50,600 nucleotides of DNA from Candidatus Pacearchaeota archaeon (GCA_026395795.1 JAPLYB010000036.1:1-50600); one strand, 5' to 3'; positions 26,683 through 37,442 are shown, counted from the first letter of the stretch. Notes: generated from the sequence alone by a model not told the origin. Numbers and translations: made by a program.

Positions 26683-28169
26683 AAATGCAAAAGCAGAGAG
26701 TACTGAAAATTTTCAAAAATAGAATGGAAGCAGCTTTATTTGTTCTATCCTTCTCTATTGCCTTGATTTTCTTCATTTGGCAAAAGAACTTTTTTTCATG
26801 GGATTTTTCAGTTTATATAATGAATGCAGAATGTGTCTTCAAAGGGATTTATCTCGAGCGGTTGAGAGCCCCCTTAGTGTCCTGGATCATGATTCCGTTT
26901 CTGATTTTTAGCAGACAAGTAGCAATTTACGCATTTACAATTATGACGACTATTTTTTATTTCTTAGCTTTAAAATTATTCCATGACAAATTTTTAAGTC
27001 AATACAAAAATTCGGAGATTTTTTATCTTATTGCAATAAACCCTTTTATTCTGGGTTTTGGTTTGGGGATGGGAAGTGAGCTTTTATCACTTGCTTTGAT
27101 TATTCTTTTCTTTACATTTGCCTTTTCATATTCTTCATTTATTTTTTTGGGCTTAGCAATGTTGACGAGATATTCAAACATAATTCTCTTTCCTTTGATT
27201 TTTTTTCAAAAAAGCATTAAAAAAATTCTCTTGGGCATACTAATCTTACTAATAGTCTTTTTTCCATGGTTTCTGATTAATTATCTCGGAACCGGTCATG
27301 CTTTGACAAGTCTAGGGGACTATTATGCTCTAAACTCCTTAGAACAAGCAAAACCCCAACTAGAAATAGGAAAATTTATTTCGCATTTATTCACAGTATT
27401 GAATGTTCTTATCCCATTTATTCTTGTAGGTATTTTTAGTTTAATCAAAAAATGGAAAAAACTAGAAAAGAAAGAAAAGATTTTAGTAAACTTATTAATT
27501 ATAATTTCGGTGTTAACTGTTCTAACTTACTTATTTAATCCTTTAAAGGACTCACGGTATTTATTTAATTTGATATTTCCAGCAACTTATTTTTCATTTT
27601 TAGGGTTGTCCTTTATTCTTGAAAAAATAAAGATTAAGAAAAATTTAATAATAAGACTTATTTTTATTATTTTCTTCACAGCATTAGCAATTTCTACTTT
27701 TTTTATAATGGAATCAAGAGGGAGGGGACTAGATAAAGAATTGATCCTGACAAAGCAAATAATACATGACCTACATAATAATTGCACAATTTCTTCAGAT
27801 TTATGGGTTTATTTTAACTGGCAAAATAGGGGGGCGATTCCGTCGCCATTCGCAGTACTCATTCAAAATGAGTCTCAAATATCTTTAATGACTAAAGAAG
27901 GATACAACATTATTTTATTCAAGCCGGGAGAAGCTTATCAGAAAAATATTCTTTTTATTCAGAATCTAAACACTTCAATTATAGAAGATAACAACAACTA
28001 CATCTGGATTCACAATAATGATTCATGCAAACAAACAGAGAAGGTTAACATGACTTATATGGACTCGATGAAATCCTTTGGAGAATTCTCTCAAGACTTT
28101 ACCGGTTGTGATGCTCTCTTGTTAAGATTAAAGCTGACAAAAATATGCAGAATTCTCCCATTTCTTTAA
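26679..28169 (+). CDS. Multi-TM glycosyltransferase-like membrane protein
   Basis: 496 aa with many TM helices, coupled to GT2 gene (overlap); true start probably the ATG 6 nt inside. Confidence 0.6.
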   Translation: MKMQKQRVLKIFKNRMEAALFVLSFSIALIFFIWQKNFFSWDFSVYIMNAECVFKGIYLERLRAPLVSWIMIPFLIFSRQVAIYAFTIMTTIFYFLALKLFHDKFLSQYKNSEIFYLIAINPFILGFGLGMGSELLSLALIILFFTFAFSYSSFIFLGLAMLTRYSNIILFPLIFFQKSIKKILLGILILLIVFFPWFLINYLGTGHALTSLGDYYALNSLEQAKPQLEIGKFISHLFTVLNVLIPFILVGIFSLIKKWKKLEKKEKILVNLLIIISVLTVLTYLFNPLKDSRYLFNLIFPATYFSFLGLSFILEKIKIKKNLIIRLIFIIFFTALAISTFFIMESRGRGLDKELILTKQIIHDLHNNCTISSDLWVYFNWQNRGAIPSPFAVLIQNESQISLMTKEGYNIILFKPGEAYQKNILFIQNLNTSIIEDNNNYIWIHNNDSCKQTEKVNMTYMDSMKSFGEFSQDFTGCDALLLRLKLTKICRILPFL

Positions 28170-28187
28170 TTGAAGAGGTATCAAAGA

Positions 28188-28880
28188 TTATAATACATTC
28201 TCTAAATCTGCTTTCACAATGTAAGGGTATTTTTCTCCATTAATTATAAGAGAAGGCACTTCAGTTATCTCATACTTGGCTATCAAAGCTCTTGTAGCGG
28301 GATTTTCAGAGTTGACATCAAATGCAAAGACATGCACTTTTCTGCCCTCGCCTTCATTATTATGGGCGAACACAATCTGATCTAGTATCAATCCTTGATC
28401 TTCTGATCCTGCTGCCGACCCTTTAGGGTCATCTTTCTTGTTTGTGTAAAAGAATAGAACAATATTAAAATCTTCATGACAGTTATCTTTGATATTCTGA
28501 ACCATCATCAGAGTTTTGATTTCTATCAATTCATACATTTCTTTTTGAAGCATAACATCTGGATTTTCTTTTCCCATTCTCTTTTCAAGAGTGGTTAAAG
28601 TATCTCCAAGACTGACCTTTGTCCCCCAGATATCATCCCAATTAAGATTGCAGATGCTTTCATTCCCAATAATCTGATCTCTAACTTCTAATCCCATGAT
28701 GCTTGAAAGTAACTTCTCTTCTCCTTGCCTAAACTGTTCAATTCTAGAAGAAGCAACATAATTTCCTAGAAAGAATCCAAGTAAAAATAATGCGAGTGTG
28801 GCTATAAGTGCGGCAACAAGTAATTTGCTTGTCTGTCTTGTTTCTTTTGCAATCTCTTTCATCTTATTTTGTTTATTCAT
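28188..28880 (-). CDS. Membrane-anchored thioredoxin-fold-like protein
   Basis: N-terminal TM; VFAFDVNSENPATRALIAKYEITEVPSLIINGEKY. Confidence 0.55.
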   Translation of the reverse strand: MNKQNKMKEIAKETRQTSKLLVAALIATLALFLLGFFLGNYVASSRIEQFRQGEEKLLSSIMGLEVRDQIIGNESICNLNWDDIWGTKVSLGDTLTTLEKRMGKENPDVMLQKEMYELIEIKTLMMVQNIKDNCHEDFNIVLFFYTNKKDDPKGSAAGSEDQGLILDQIVFAHNNEGEGRKVHVFAFDVNSENPATRALIAKYEITEVPSLIINGEKYPYIVKADLENVL

Positions 28881-28887
28881 TTGTTAT

Positions 28888-30183
28888 CTATACATGTTTT
28901 TTCTGCTTTTTATCAACATCTGTATGCATATGTCCCCATTGCATTTTTAGGTTGAATATATATTTTATAAAACCTTCTAATTGAGTGTATGCTAAAAACC
29001 ATATATAGGGAATAAAGAACACCAGGTAGTCTAAAAGACTTATTTTTTCTTTTCCATATCTCCTTGCAAACACAAAGAATAACACAGAGATTAATATTGA
29101 AAAAAACCCTAGCACAACCTTTGGGTCAGATGCAGCAATACTTAAATCAAACAAACTTATTCTAAAATCTAAAATAGGTCTCCATCCGATTGACCAGCTT
29201 CTTGCAGTATAAAGCAAAGCATAAATTATTGCATAAATAAGGAGTAACAAAGATAGCATTAGCAATCCTAAACCAAGAACCACTGTAATTGGAAGAAAAA
29301 ATGTTCCAACAGCACCATATTTTGGAGAAATCATGTAAGGATAATCTTTTAATAATGCTTGAAAAGTGCCATGCCCCCACCTAACTCTTTCAGTTCTAAG
29401 CTTCCCTAGTTTTTCAGGGGCAATAAAATAAACCTTATCTTTAAGATATGCTATCTTATAGAAATGCGACTTAACTCTCAATGCCATATCGAAATCTTCT
29501 GTCCATGTATGCTCATTGTAAAGTCCTGCTTCTTTGAAGAATTCAGTTTTAAACACCGTGAAAGCAGGAGTAGCGCATAAAGAGCCCACTCTCCCAAGGA
29601 GCTCTCTATAGAAATTGGACATTACATACTCAACATATTGTAAACGAAGCAAGAAATTCTTTTGTAAAGGAATCAAAGGAGCAGTAACAACCATAACAAG
29701 TTCGTCTTTTTCAAAAGCACCGATTGCATTTTTTAAAACATTTTTTGTAATGAACGTATCTGCATCAACAGGAGCAACAAAATCTGTTTTCAAATGTTTG
29801 ATTACATATTTTATCCCTTCATTGACAACTGGTGCTTTTTTTCCTTGACTTTTTTCCCTGTTAAGCAGAATTATTTCTCTAACCTTAGAATTATACTTTT
29901 TTATCAATGTTTTTACGATATGCGCAGTTTTATCTTCACTTGCATCGTTGACAACAACAATATTTAGTTTTCCTTTATAGTCCTGTTTCACGATGCTTTC
30001 AACACACCTTGTTATGCAGTTCTCTACATTTCTTGCAGGAATAACAAAAGAAACATCTGGAAATGTTTCGGTAGGATGGATTTTCTCATCTTTTTTTAAT
30101 ATAAGAATTAGAAAGAAAAAAGATATAAAAAAACCCACAAATAACAGAGGGTACACCAGCCAGCTAGGTAATGCAGGTAACAT
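28888..30183 (-). CDS. Family 2 glycosyltransferase with TM domains
   Basis: VSFVIPARNVENCITRCVESI, VVNDASEDKT, PVDADTF, RVRWGHGTFQAL. Confidence 0.9.
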   Translation of the reverse strand: MLPALPSWLVYPLLFVGFFISFFFLILILKKDEKIHPTETFPDVSFVIPARNVENCITRCVESIVKQDYKGKLNIVVVNDASEDKTAHIVKTLIKKYNSKVREIILLNREKSQGKKAPVVNEGIKYVIKHLKTDFVAPVDADTFITKNVLKNAIGAFEKDELVMVVTAPLIPLQKNFLLRLQYVEYVMSNFYRELLGRVGSLCATPAFTVFKTEFFKEAGLYNEHTWTEDFDMALRVKSHFYKIAYLKDKVYFIAPEKLGKLRTERVRWGHGTFQALLKDYPYMISPKYGAVGTFFLPITVVLGLGLLMLSLLLLIYAIIYALLYTARSWSIGWRPILDFRISLFDLSIAASDPKVVLGFFSILISVLFFVFARRYGKEKISLLDYLVFFIPYIWFLAYTQLEGFIKYIFNLKMQWGHMHTDVDKKQKKHV

Positions 30184-30242
30184 ACCTAAAAATCAAAAGT
30201 ATTGTTTATATTATTATCTATCATTTAATACAAGTATCAAGA

Positions 30243-31094
30243 TTATCCAAAGATTTTAGAGATAGCTAAAGCTAAGAAAGTTATAATTAATAGTATCACT
30301 GAATGCTTCACACCAGACTTCAAAGATCCTTCACTTAACTTTCCAACAACAAGTCCGGTGAACAAAGCTTCGATTAAAACCAGAATGAAAAAAGAATTTT
30401 TGATTATTCCAGACGAATCAGACCCAGCATAACCTCCAGTGCTTCCAAAAACAGCAGCTGTTTCAGATCCTGAGAAAGAATTAAAAATGAGGGGCATGAA
30501 CTTGATTTGCACAAAAAGCATGATAACTAAAAAAATCAAGAAAATAATATATCCCTGAACAATCATGCTATAAACTCTTGAAGCTCTTTCTTTTTTTATT
30601 TCTTCGATTTCTGAAACGCTGGTGACGACTGCATCTAAAACACATCCTATTTCTCCGCCAGAATTCTCAGCTTCTATTATTAAAGCGACAGATCTCAAGA
30701 TCACCTTATTATTTGTTTCTCTGGCAAAGGTTTGCAGTGCTTGTTTAACTGGAATTCCAAAGCTAACCTGGCTAGCAAGTTTCTTCACATGCAGCGTTAA
30801 AGATCCATAATCCTTTTCAGAAACACTTGCTATACTTTTGGATATAGGTGTTCCTGCCTTAACACTTTCTACAAGATTTCTGGCAAATTCAAGGAACATT
30901 GTTTCTTTTTCTTTTTCTTTAGATTCTCTAACTAAAAAAGAAAGTAAAAAAGGAAGAAGCGCAACAATAACTGCAATTCCAATTGTTAAAAAAAGCAACT
31001 TAGACTTTAATAAAAAAAGAAGCGAGGCTATAATAATCAATATCCCAATAATTATTGAAATTAATTTTATTTTATTTATTGTGTGTTTTATCAT
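30243..31094 (-). CDS. Type II secretion F/TadC-like platform protein
   Basis: FARNLVESVKAGTPISKSIASVSE...ALQTFARETNNKVILRSVALIIEAENSGGEI. Confidence 0.75.
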   Translation of the reverse strand: MIKHTINKIKLISIIIGILIIIASLLFLLKSKLLFLTIGIAVIVALLPFLLSFLVRESKEKEKETMFLEFARNLVESVKAGTPISKSIASVSEKDYGSLTLHVKKLASQVSFGIPVKQALQTFARETNNKVILRSVALIIEAENSGGEIGCVLDAVVTSVSEIEEIKKERASRVYSMIVQGYIIFLIFLVIMLFVQIKFMPLIFNSFSGSETAAVFGSTGGYAGSDSSGIIKNSFFILVLIEALFTGLVVGKLSEGSLKSGVKHSVILLIITFLALAISKIFG

Positions 31095-31100
31095 TTTATT

Positions 31101-32360
31101 TTAAATCTCTGGTTGTGTTATCTGTAAAAAAAGAATGAAGAGTATGTTTAAAACAACAATTGCAACAATTCCCAGATTAGCTAGGAAAGGTACGCTCAGT
31201 CCAGCAAAACTTGCACCCACACTCCCCATGAAAGATAAGACAAGCATTAATATAAGGGGGGCAACAATTAGCAAAGCAGTATAAATATCAGAATACATGC
31301 CTATGATATTAGAATATTTTTCCCTTGATAATTTATAGTCTAAAAGCACATCCTTTGATTTTTCTTTTAAATAAACCAATAGATCTCCTCCAGAAATAAT
31401 GATTGTAGAAATTCCATTAAGAAGTTCAGAGAATTTTCTGTTAACAGAAAGTTTAGACACATTCCTTAAAGCAGTGGTTAGATCATAGCCGTAGATGTCC
31501 ATCTGATTTTTTATTTTTTTCATTTGACTGCTAAACATGGGGTATTCTTTTGATTCAGCCATTATTCCAAACATCTTTGAAGGCTCAATTTTACTAGATG
31601 CAATTGCAGCCATATGAGAAAGGGCAAAGGGCATCTCTGATTCTAATTTTTTAGAATTTCCTTGAGCTTGCAGATTTGGATAAGCAAGTAAGAATACAAA
31701 TAACAACGCAGGAATTATTAAAGATATCAAGACATTCCTCGAAATTGTTAGGAATGATCCCCCCAGGGATAAAACAAGCGCGAGAATTACAGAAACGATC
31801 AAGATGGATATAGTAAGAAACAACATCAAAGAGATATAAGAAGTTAAAATGAATGGCATGCCTGCTTGTTTAAGATTCTTGTCTAAAAAAGAGAAATTTT
31901 CACTTAAATTTTTAGCTGATTTTTTAAAGACTTTGTTTGAAAAAATAACAAATTGACTAGGGTTCCTTATCTCAACTTTATCCTCCTCTGCCCTATTCAT
32001 TGCTCTAGAACTTCCAGTTTTTACACTCTTCTTTACATCAGCAATCTTCAGCTCATCGAGGTATCTTGATCTGTCTTCCTTATTAACAAAAACAGACCCT
32101 CTAGAAGTTATGATTCTTTTGTACTTTTCTTTGTTTTTCCTATCACTATTTTTACTGTCAAAAGAAATATCATTGCTCATTTCTAGTATGCTGTTGTTAA
32201 TTATCTCTAACTGCCCAAAATATGATTTAAAAGAACTCTCTAAAAATTTTCTTTCGTCTTGACTAGCAGAATGATATGCCTCAAGTAAAGCAGTTACATC
32301 ATTAGATATGCTCTCCTCTTTTTTTACGTTCTCTTTCAAATATTCCATTGATTCATTCAT
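31101..32360 (-). CDS. Type II secretion F/FlaJ-like platform protein
   Basis: EMPFALSHMAAIASSKIEPSKMF...LLNGISTIIISGGDLLVYLKEKSKD. Confidence 0.75.
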   Translation of the reverse strand: MNESMEYLKENVKKEESISNDVTALLEAYHSASQDERKFLESSFKSYFGQLEIINNSILEMSNDISFDSKNSDRKNKEKYKRIITSRGSVFVNKEDRSRYLDELKIADVKKSVKTGSSRAMNRAEEDKVEIRNPSQFVIFSNKVFKKSAKNLSENFSFLDKNLKQAGMPFILTSYISLMLFLTISILIVSVILALVLSLGGSFLTISRNVLISLIIPALLFVFLLAYPNLQAQGNSKKLESEMPFALSHMAAIASSKIEPSKMFGIMAESKEYPMFSSQMKKIKNQMDIYGYDLTTALRNVSKLSVNRKFSELLNGISTIIISGGDLLVYLKEKSKDVLLDYKLSREKYSNIIGMYSDIYTALLIVAPLILMLVLSFMGSVGASFAGLSVPFLANLGIVAIVVLNILFILFLQITQPEI

Positions 32361-32362
32361 AT

Positions 32363-32554
32363 TCAGTCTCCTTCTTTTGTAAAAGAACTCAAAACTTCAC
32401 TGATCTCTCCACAGAGTTTTTTTAAATTATCTTTAGTTCTTAAGAATTCTTTTTCATTTCCATTGTTTAAGTAAGATTCCAATTCAAAAATTTCTTTTTT
32501 AGCAGTAAGAATCAATTGAGTCAAAAAAAGAATCTTATCTTCGATTATAATCAT
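32363..32554 (-). CDS. Small hypothetical protein in the pilus operon
   Basis: 63 aa ORF between ATPase and platform genes. Confidence 0.45.
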   Translation of the reverse strand: MIIIEDKILFLTQLILTAKKEIFELESYLNNGNEKEFLRTKDNLKKLCGEISEVLSSFTKEGD

Positions 32555-32568
32555 TTTTTGTTTAAGCT

Positions 32569-34191
32569 CTATTCCCCCGATTTTATATTATATTTCTCTA
32601 AAACCGATTTTGGATTCTTATAATAATCTTGAATTACTCTCTGTATTTGGGTGAAATCAAAGATTTTTTTATTGAATAATTCCAGTAAGATTTTGGTTCT
32701 TAGCTCAAATTCCTGCAGCAAATTCTCTTTTTCAAACCCGTATCTTTTACAGATTTTGTCAAAGACAAAACTGTCTGTCTTGAAATAGAATACGTCTTTT
32801 TTTGGATCCCAAGAAAATAGTTTGTTTGAATCTGTTTCCCCATGAGCTCCAATTTCTTTGACTTCTATAACTTCCTTCAGTTTTCTCGTTTCCTGTTTTC
32901 CCGCAACTGCATGAGTCATGACAACTAAAACATCTAAAGTGTTAAGCAAAGTTGGACTTAAATTAATTGGGGGGGTTTCTAATCTCTGGATAACACTTTC
33001 AACAGAATCTGCATGAATCGTAGACATGCTAGCATGACCAGAAGCCATCCCCTGGAATAGAACCGCTGCTTCCTTTCCTCTAACCTCTCCAACAATAACG
33101 TAGTCTGGATTTTGTCTGAAACTTTCTTTAAGCAAAGTAAACAAATCAATCTCTCCCCTCCCTCCAACACCTGTCCTAGTAACGCTTGGAAGCCAATTCT
33201 CTCTTGGAAGTTGCAATTCTCTTGTATCTTCAATAGAGACAACACGGGCCTCAGGCGGAATAAAGAAAGCGATTGCATTTAACAAAGTCGTTTTTCCAGA
33301 TCCTGTTCCGCCAGTTATTAATATATTGCATTTATACTGCATCAAAATCCAAAAGTAAGCGAGCATCTCTGGGCTTAGAGTATTCAGTTTTATCAATTGA
33401 ATTGGAGTGATGGGTACCTTTGTAAATTTTCTTATTGTAAACGTCGGACCCTTGCTGGATATGTCTGTAGTGTAAGTTGCATTAACTCTCGATCCTTCTG
33501 GCAAGGTTCCATCTAACAAGGGACTTGCATAAGAAACATATCTCCCGCATCTCTGCGCAAGTTTCTCAACAAAAGTAGCAAGTTTTTTAACATCTTCATA
33601 GATAACATTGGTTCTAAGATTTCTATAAATTCGGTGCACAATATAAACTGGAGAATTAACTCCGTTGCATTCTATGTCTTCTATAAAAAAGTCCCTCATC
33701 AAAGCTTCAATTTCATTAAAACCAACAAAATCCTTGTAAATATAATAGAATATCCTAGAATAACTTTCTTCACTTAACTTTTGCCCTAATTCGTCCAACA
33801 CAACTTTTAATAATTTATCAATGTATTCCAGAATGCCTTCTGATCCTTTGTTAGAAACAGTGCTGACATTAATCATTTCTGCAATTGCCCCCTCAACTTC
33901 ATTCAAAATTTCTTTCTCCTTTTCATTAAGCAGAGGTTCTTCGATTTCGTAGACTAATTCTCCTATCTCCCTATTCCAATATATGTGACAAGAAACATAA
34001 GGAACAATCAAAGCATAACGCACATCAATCTTTGTCTTGTCTCCCATTTTAATGAGATTTGGGGTTTCTGGATTAAGATTAACAAGATTTCCTCTAAGTT
34101 GTGGGGCTCCCCTTAAAGGGGACTCAATGCCGGAGTTCATACCAGATTTCACGTTTTTTGGAGTATTGAACACAGGAACATCTAAGCTCAT
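32569..34191 (-). CDS. Type II/IV secretion ATPase (TadA/FlaI/VirB11 family)
   Basis: ITGGTGSGKTTLLNA Walker A; SIEDTRELQLP; VIVGEVRGKEA; GHASMSTIHADS. Confidence 0.92.
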   Translation of the reverse strand: MSLDVPVFNTPKNVKSGMNSGIESPLRGAPQLRGNLVNLNPETPNLIKMGDKTKIDVRYALIVPYVSCHIYWNREIGELVYEIEEPLLNEKEKEILNEVEGAIAEMINVSTVSNKGSEGILEYIDKLLKVVLDELGQKLSEESYSRIFYYIYKDFVGFNEIEALMRDFFIEDIECNGVNSPVYIVHRIYRNLRTNVIYEDVKKLATFVEKLAQRCGRYVSYASPLLDGTLPEGSRVNATYTTDISSKGPTFTIRKFTKVPITPIQLIKLNTLSPEMLAYFWILMQYKCNILITGGTGSGKTTLLNAIAFFIPPEARVVSIEDTRELQLPRENWLPSVTRTGVGGRGEIDLFTLLKESFRQNPDYVIVGEVRGKEAAVLFQGMASGHASMSTIHADSVESVIQRLETPPINLSPTLLNTLDVLVVMTHAVAGKQETRKLKEVIEVKEIGAHGETDSNKLFSWDPKKDVFYFKTDSFVFDKICKRYGFEKENLLQEFELRTKILLELFNKKIFDFTQIQRVIQDYYKNPKSVLEKYNIKSGE

Positions 34192-34269
34192 TCTTTTCTT
34201 GCCTCTTTTTATTCAATATAGAAGGAAAAATTATATTTAAATGTAACGAAAAGATAAATTTATTAGTCG

Positions 34270-34917
34270 ATGTTTAGTCAAGGTTCTATGACTCAGTCAA
34301 AAAAACTAAAAGAAAAGATTATCGGAAGGGGAGCAGAAGCTATCTTGATTCAAAAAGGCAAAATACTTATAAAAAGAAGGGTTAAAAAAAGCTACAGGCA
34401 TGAACAAATTGACTCTTTTCTTAGAACCTCAAGGACAAAACATGAATCAAAGATCCTCCAAAAAGCTTTTGGTTTGATTTCTGTTCCACAAGTTCACAAA
34501 ACAACAGAATTTGAAATAAGCATGGATTTCATTAAAGGCAAAAAATTAAGCGATTATCTAGATAATTTTTCAAAAAAAGAATCACTCAAGATATGTAAGA
34601 AAATAGGCCAAGAAGTTGCAAAGATTCATCAAGCAGACATTGTCCATGGAGATTTAACCACAAGCAATATGATATACAAGAATAAGAAGGTCTTTCTAAT
34701 AGATTTCGGCCTGGGTTTTCATAGCACACGTGCAGAAGACAAAGCAGTAGATATCCATCTTTTACGAGAAGCACTTGAATCGAAACATTTTAAAAGATGG
34801 CAAATCTACTTTCAAAAAGTGCTAGACGGCTATAAGTGGCCAAGTTCTTGTGCTGTATTAAAGCAGCTTGAAAAAGTTGAGCAGCGCGGAAGGTATAAAA
34901 ACCGAGAAAAATACTAA
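34270..34917 (+). CDS. bud32: Kae1-associated kinase Bud32
   Basis: GRGAEAILIQKGKILIKRRVKKSYRHEQID, IVHGDLTTSNMIYKNKKVFLIDFGLGFHS. Confidence 0.9.
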   Translation: MFSQGSMTQSKKLKEKIIGRGAEAILIQKGKILIKRRVKKSYRHEQIDSFLRTSRTKHESKILQKAFGLISVPQVHKTTEFEISMDFIKGKKLSDYLDNFSKKESLKICKKIGQEVAKIHQADIVHGDLTTSNMIYKNKKVFLIDFGLGFHSTRAEDKAVDIHLLREALESKHFKRWQIYFQKVLDGYKWPSSCAVLKQLEKVEQRGRYKNREKY

Positions 34918-34947
34918 ACTATTCACAATAAAAATAAAGAAAACAAA

Positions 34948-35145
34948 ATGGGACGAGTAAAATCTTTACCTATAAAACGAGCAACAAAGGAATTATTAGA
35001 GAAAAGCCCTACTCTATTTACCAAAGATTTTGAAGAAAACAAGAGGATGGTAAGAAAGGTTGTAGAAGCTGATAAAAAAACACAGAACAGTATTGCTGGA
35101 TATTTAACAAGATTAGTTAAAAAAGGGAACACAAAACACTTATAA
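34948..35145 (+). CDS. rps17e: Ribosomal protein S17e
   Basis: MGRVKSLPIKRATKELLEKSPTLFTKDFEENKRMVRKV...RNSIAGYLTRLVK-type signature. Confidence 0.85.
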   Translation: MGRVKSLPIKRATKELLEKSPTLFTKDFEENKRMVRKVVEADKKTQNSIAGYLTRLVKKGNTKHL

Positions 35146-35345
35146 TCCTCCTTCAAGAAAATTTTTTTATCTCTATTAATATTATCAATACTAGCTTAGT
35201 GATATCCTTTTTCCCCACCTGTTAAAGATATCGGTTAAAGAGAACGATATTATATCTTGCCTGTTTCGGGGGGTTCTAACAAAAGGTATATAAATTTAAG
35301 ACTATTCTCTAAGAAGTAACCTTATAAGAAGGAACTATAAGAAAA

Positions 35346-35639
35346 ATGATAGAAAAAACAAATGAAAATGTTGTTTTTATTGGTGGAAAGCCCTTCATGA
35401 ACTATGTGACAGGGGTAGTGATGCAGTTCACAACAAAAGGGGAAAAAGAAGTAGTAATAAAAGCAAGAGGAAAGTTTATTGCGAGAGCTGTTGATGTTGC
35501 AGAAGTTGCAACAAAAAGATTTTTGAAAGAACACGAGATTTCTGTAAAAGACATTAAGATTGACAGCGAAGAATTTGAAAACAGGGAAGGGAAGAAAGTG
35601 AATGTTTCCATAATTGAGATAACCTTGGCAAAGAAGTAA
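35346..35639 (+). CDS. albA: DNA/RNA-binding protein Alba
   Basis: VFIGGKPFMNYVTGVVMQFTTKGEKEVVIKARGKFIARAVDVAEVATKRFL. Confidence 0.92.
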   Translation: MIEKTNENVVFIGGKPFMNYVTGVVMQFTTKGEKEVVIKARGKFIARAVDVAEVATKRFLKEHEISVKDIKIDSEEFENREGKKVNVSIIEITLAKK

Positions 35640-35691
35640 TTAATTTAATTTTTTACTTTCTTTTTTATTTTTAGCCTACTTAGAAGAGACT

Positions 35692-36090
35692 CTACTTATT
35701 ATTTTTTGTGACTTCATAGTTGATGAAGTCTCTGACAAATCTCTGCACTTCCCAATCTACAAATCTTTTTGCGTTCAATTGGAATAAGTACAAAAAGGAT
35801 CCCTTTTCTCCATATTCGTACTTCTTAGAATTAGCAGTAGCAACTACCATTAAAACGTCTTGGAAGTGATCTTCCATTGAAAATTCAGATTTTTTGTTTT
35901 TAGATAACAAAACAATACAATATCTTTTCTCTTTATCAAAAAGCAGTTCTATCTTTGCAGGCAAGTTATTATACAAAATAAGTTGTTTTTGCCCTTTAGT
36001 AAAATTATTCTCAACTTCTTGCTGATATTGTACTAAGAAATTTTGAAAGAATGTTTTAATTTCTTCTGGATTAAGAGTATCTGCCGTCAT
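35692..36090 (-). CDS. Hypothetical protein
   Basis: 132 aa ORF with own upstream promoter-like sequence. Confidence 0.55.
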   Translation of the reverse strand: MTADTLNPEEIKTFFQNFLVQYQQEVENNFTKGQKQLILYNNLPAKIELLFDKEKRYCIVLLSKNKKSEFSMEDHFQDVLMVVATANSKKYEYGEKGSFLYLFQLNAKRFVDWEVQRFVRDFINYEVTKNNK

Positions 36091-36285
36091 TTTTCGTCAC
36101 CGTTTTTGTTTGTCTTTTTTCTGACTGTCTTTTTTTGTTCCTGTTTTATTACAGAGAATGATAGAAATGCCATTTAAAAAGTTTATTATTTTGTGCCATA
36201 TACTTTCCAACAAACTTTTTAAATAAATTCGATTAAATATCGACATCACAAAATTTTAAAATACCTCGTTTCTTGTAGTTTTCAT

Positions 36286-36357
36286 GCCAGTGTAGTTCAG
36301 CGGTAGAACACTGCTCTCATAAGGCAGACGTTGTGGGTTCGACTCCCATCACTGGCA
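36286..36357 (+). tRNA. tRNA-Met (CAT), elongator-type
   Basis: GCCAGTG...CTGCT-CTCATAA-GGCAG...GTGGG-TTCGACT-CCCAT...CACTGGC A folds as cloverleaf. Confidence 0.95.
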
Positions 36358-36408
36358 TTTTTCTTAGAAATGCATATGAGAATTTGAATACAAACTTCTG
36401 CTAAAAAA

Positions 36409-36480
36409 CGGGCACGCCAGGATTCGAACCCGGATCAAAACCTCCGCAAGGTCTTATACTATCCGTTATACTACGCGCCC
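36409..36480 (-). tRNA. tRNA-Arg (GCG)
   Basis: GGGCGCG...AGACC-TTGCGGA-GGTTT...CGGG-TTCGAAT-CCTGG...CGTGCCC G. Confidence 0.92.
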
Positions 36481-36569
36481 TGTTTGACTCTGTACAAAAC
36501 AGAGATATGAATAAGAAAATTCAAAAAGGATATATAATTCTTATCATTTATACATAAAACAATGAAAAA

Positions 36570-37442
36570 ATGAAAAAAGTAAAGATCGGAAGGCTCACTC
36601 TAAAAAACCCTTATCTTCTTGCTCCTATGGAAGCAGTCAACGATATTGTGTTTAGAAAACTATGTTCTAAATGCGGAGCAGGTTTAGTTTACACTGGCAT
36701 GACCAACCCTTTAACACAGCAGAATCTCTCTCTGGAAGACAAGCCAGCAATACAATTCTTTTGCAACACAGAAAAGGGAGTTAAGGAATTCATTAAAAAA
36801 CATGAAAAAGAAACAAGACTTTTTGATTTCAATCTTGGCTGCCCCTCAAAACTTGCAAAAAAAGCAAATATCGGATGTTTTATGCTTGATGATTCTTCAA
36901 AATTAGAAATTATAGAAAAAGTTTTAAAAATTGCAAGAGAATCGACAAAGAAACCCTTGACTATAAAGATAAGAAAATCAAAAAACTCGCTTCAAGTTTT
37001 AAAAATAGCTGAAAAATATTGTGATGCTATAACAATACATCCAAGAACTTGTGCACAAGGTTATTCTGGAAAGCCAGACATAGAATTTGCAAAGCAGATT
37101 AAAAGATTGACTTCTCTCCCAATGATATATTCTGGAAATGTAAACGAAAAAAACGCAAAAGATTTGTTAAAATATTTTGATGCAGTGATGATCGGAAGAG
37201 AAGCAATTGGTAACCCAAACATATTCTCTAGATTAACAGGCAAAAAAAACCTTGTAACATTCAAAGATTATCTAAAAGAAGCGAAAAAACGCAAATTCTA
37301 TTTTAGTCAGATAAAGTTCCAGGCAATGAACTTCACAAAAGGTATGAAAAACGCTAAAAAAATGCGTTTAAGATTAATCCATGCTAAAAAATTAGAAGAC
37401 ATAGAATCAATTTTTGAACTTTCTCAGACAAAACATATATAA
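36570..37442 (+). CDS. dus: tRNA-dihydrouridine synthase
   Basis: PYLLAPMEAVNDIVFRKLC, FDFNLGCPSKLAKKANIGC, IRKSKN, TIHPRTCAQGYSGKPD, MIGREAIGNPNIF. Confidence 0.88.
   Translation: MKKVKIGRLTLKNPYLLAPMEAVNDIVFRKLCSKCGAGLVYTGMTNPLTQQNLSLEDKPAIQFFCNTEKGVKEFIKKHEKETRLFDFNLGCPSKLAKKANIGCFMLDDSSKLEIIEKVLKIARESTKKPLTIKIRKSKNSLQVLKIAEKYCDAITIHPRTCAQGYSGKPDIEFAKQIKRLTSLPMIYSGNVNEKNAKDLLKYFDAVMIGREAIGNPNIFSRLTGKKNLVTFKDYLKEAKKRKFYFSQIKFQAMNFTKGMKNAKKMRLRLIHAKKLEDIESIFELSQTKHI

Noticed and set aside
36172-36230. 13-bp inverted repeat ATTTAAAAAGTTT/AAACTTTTTAAAT
   Set aside because: Most simply two divergent BRE/TATA promoters for the minus-strand ORF and tRNA-Met.
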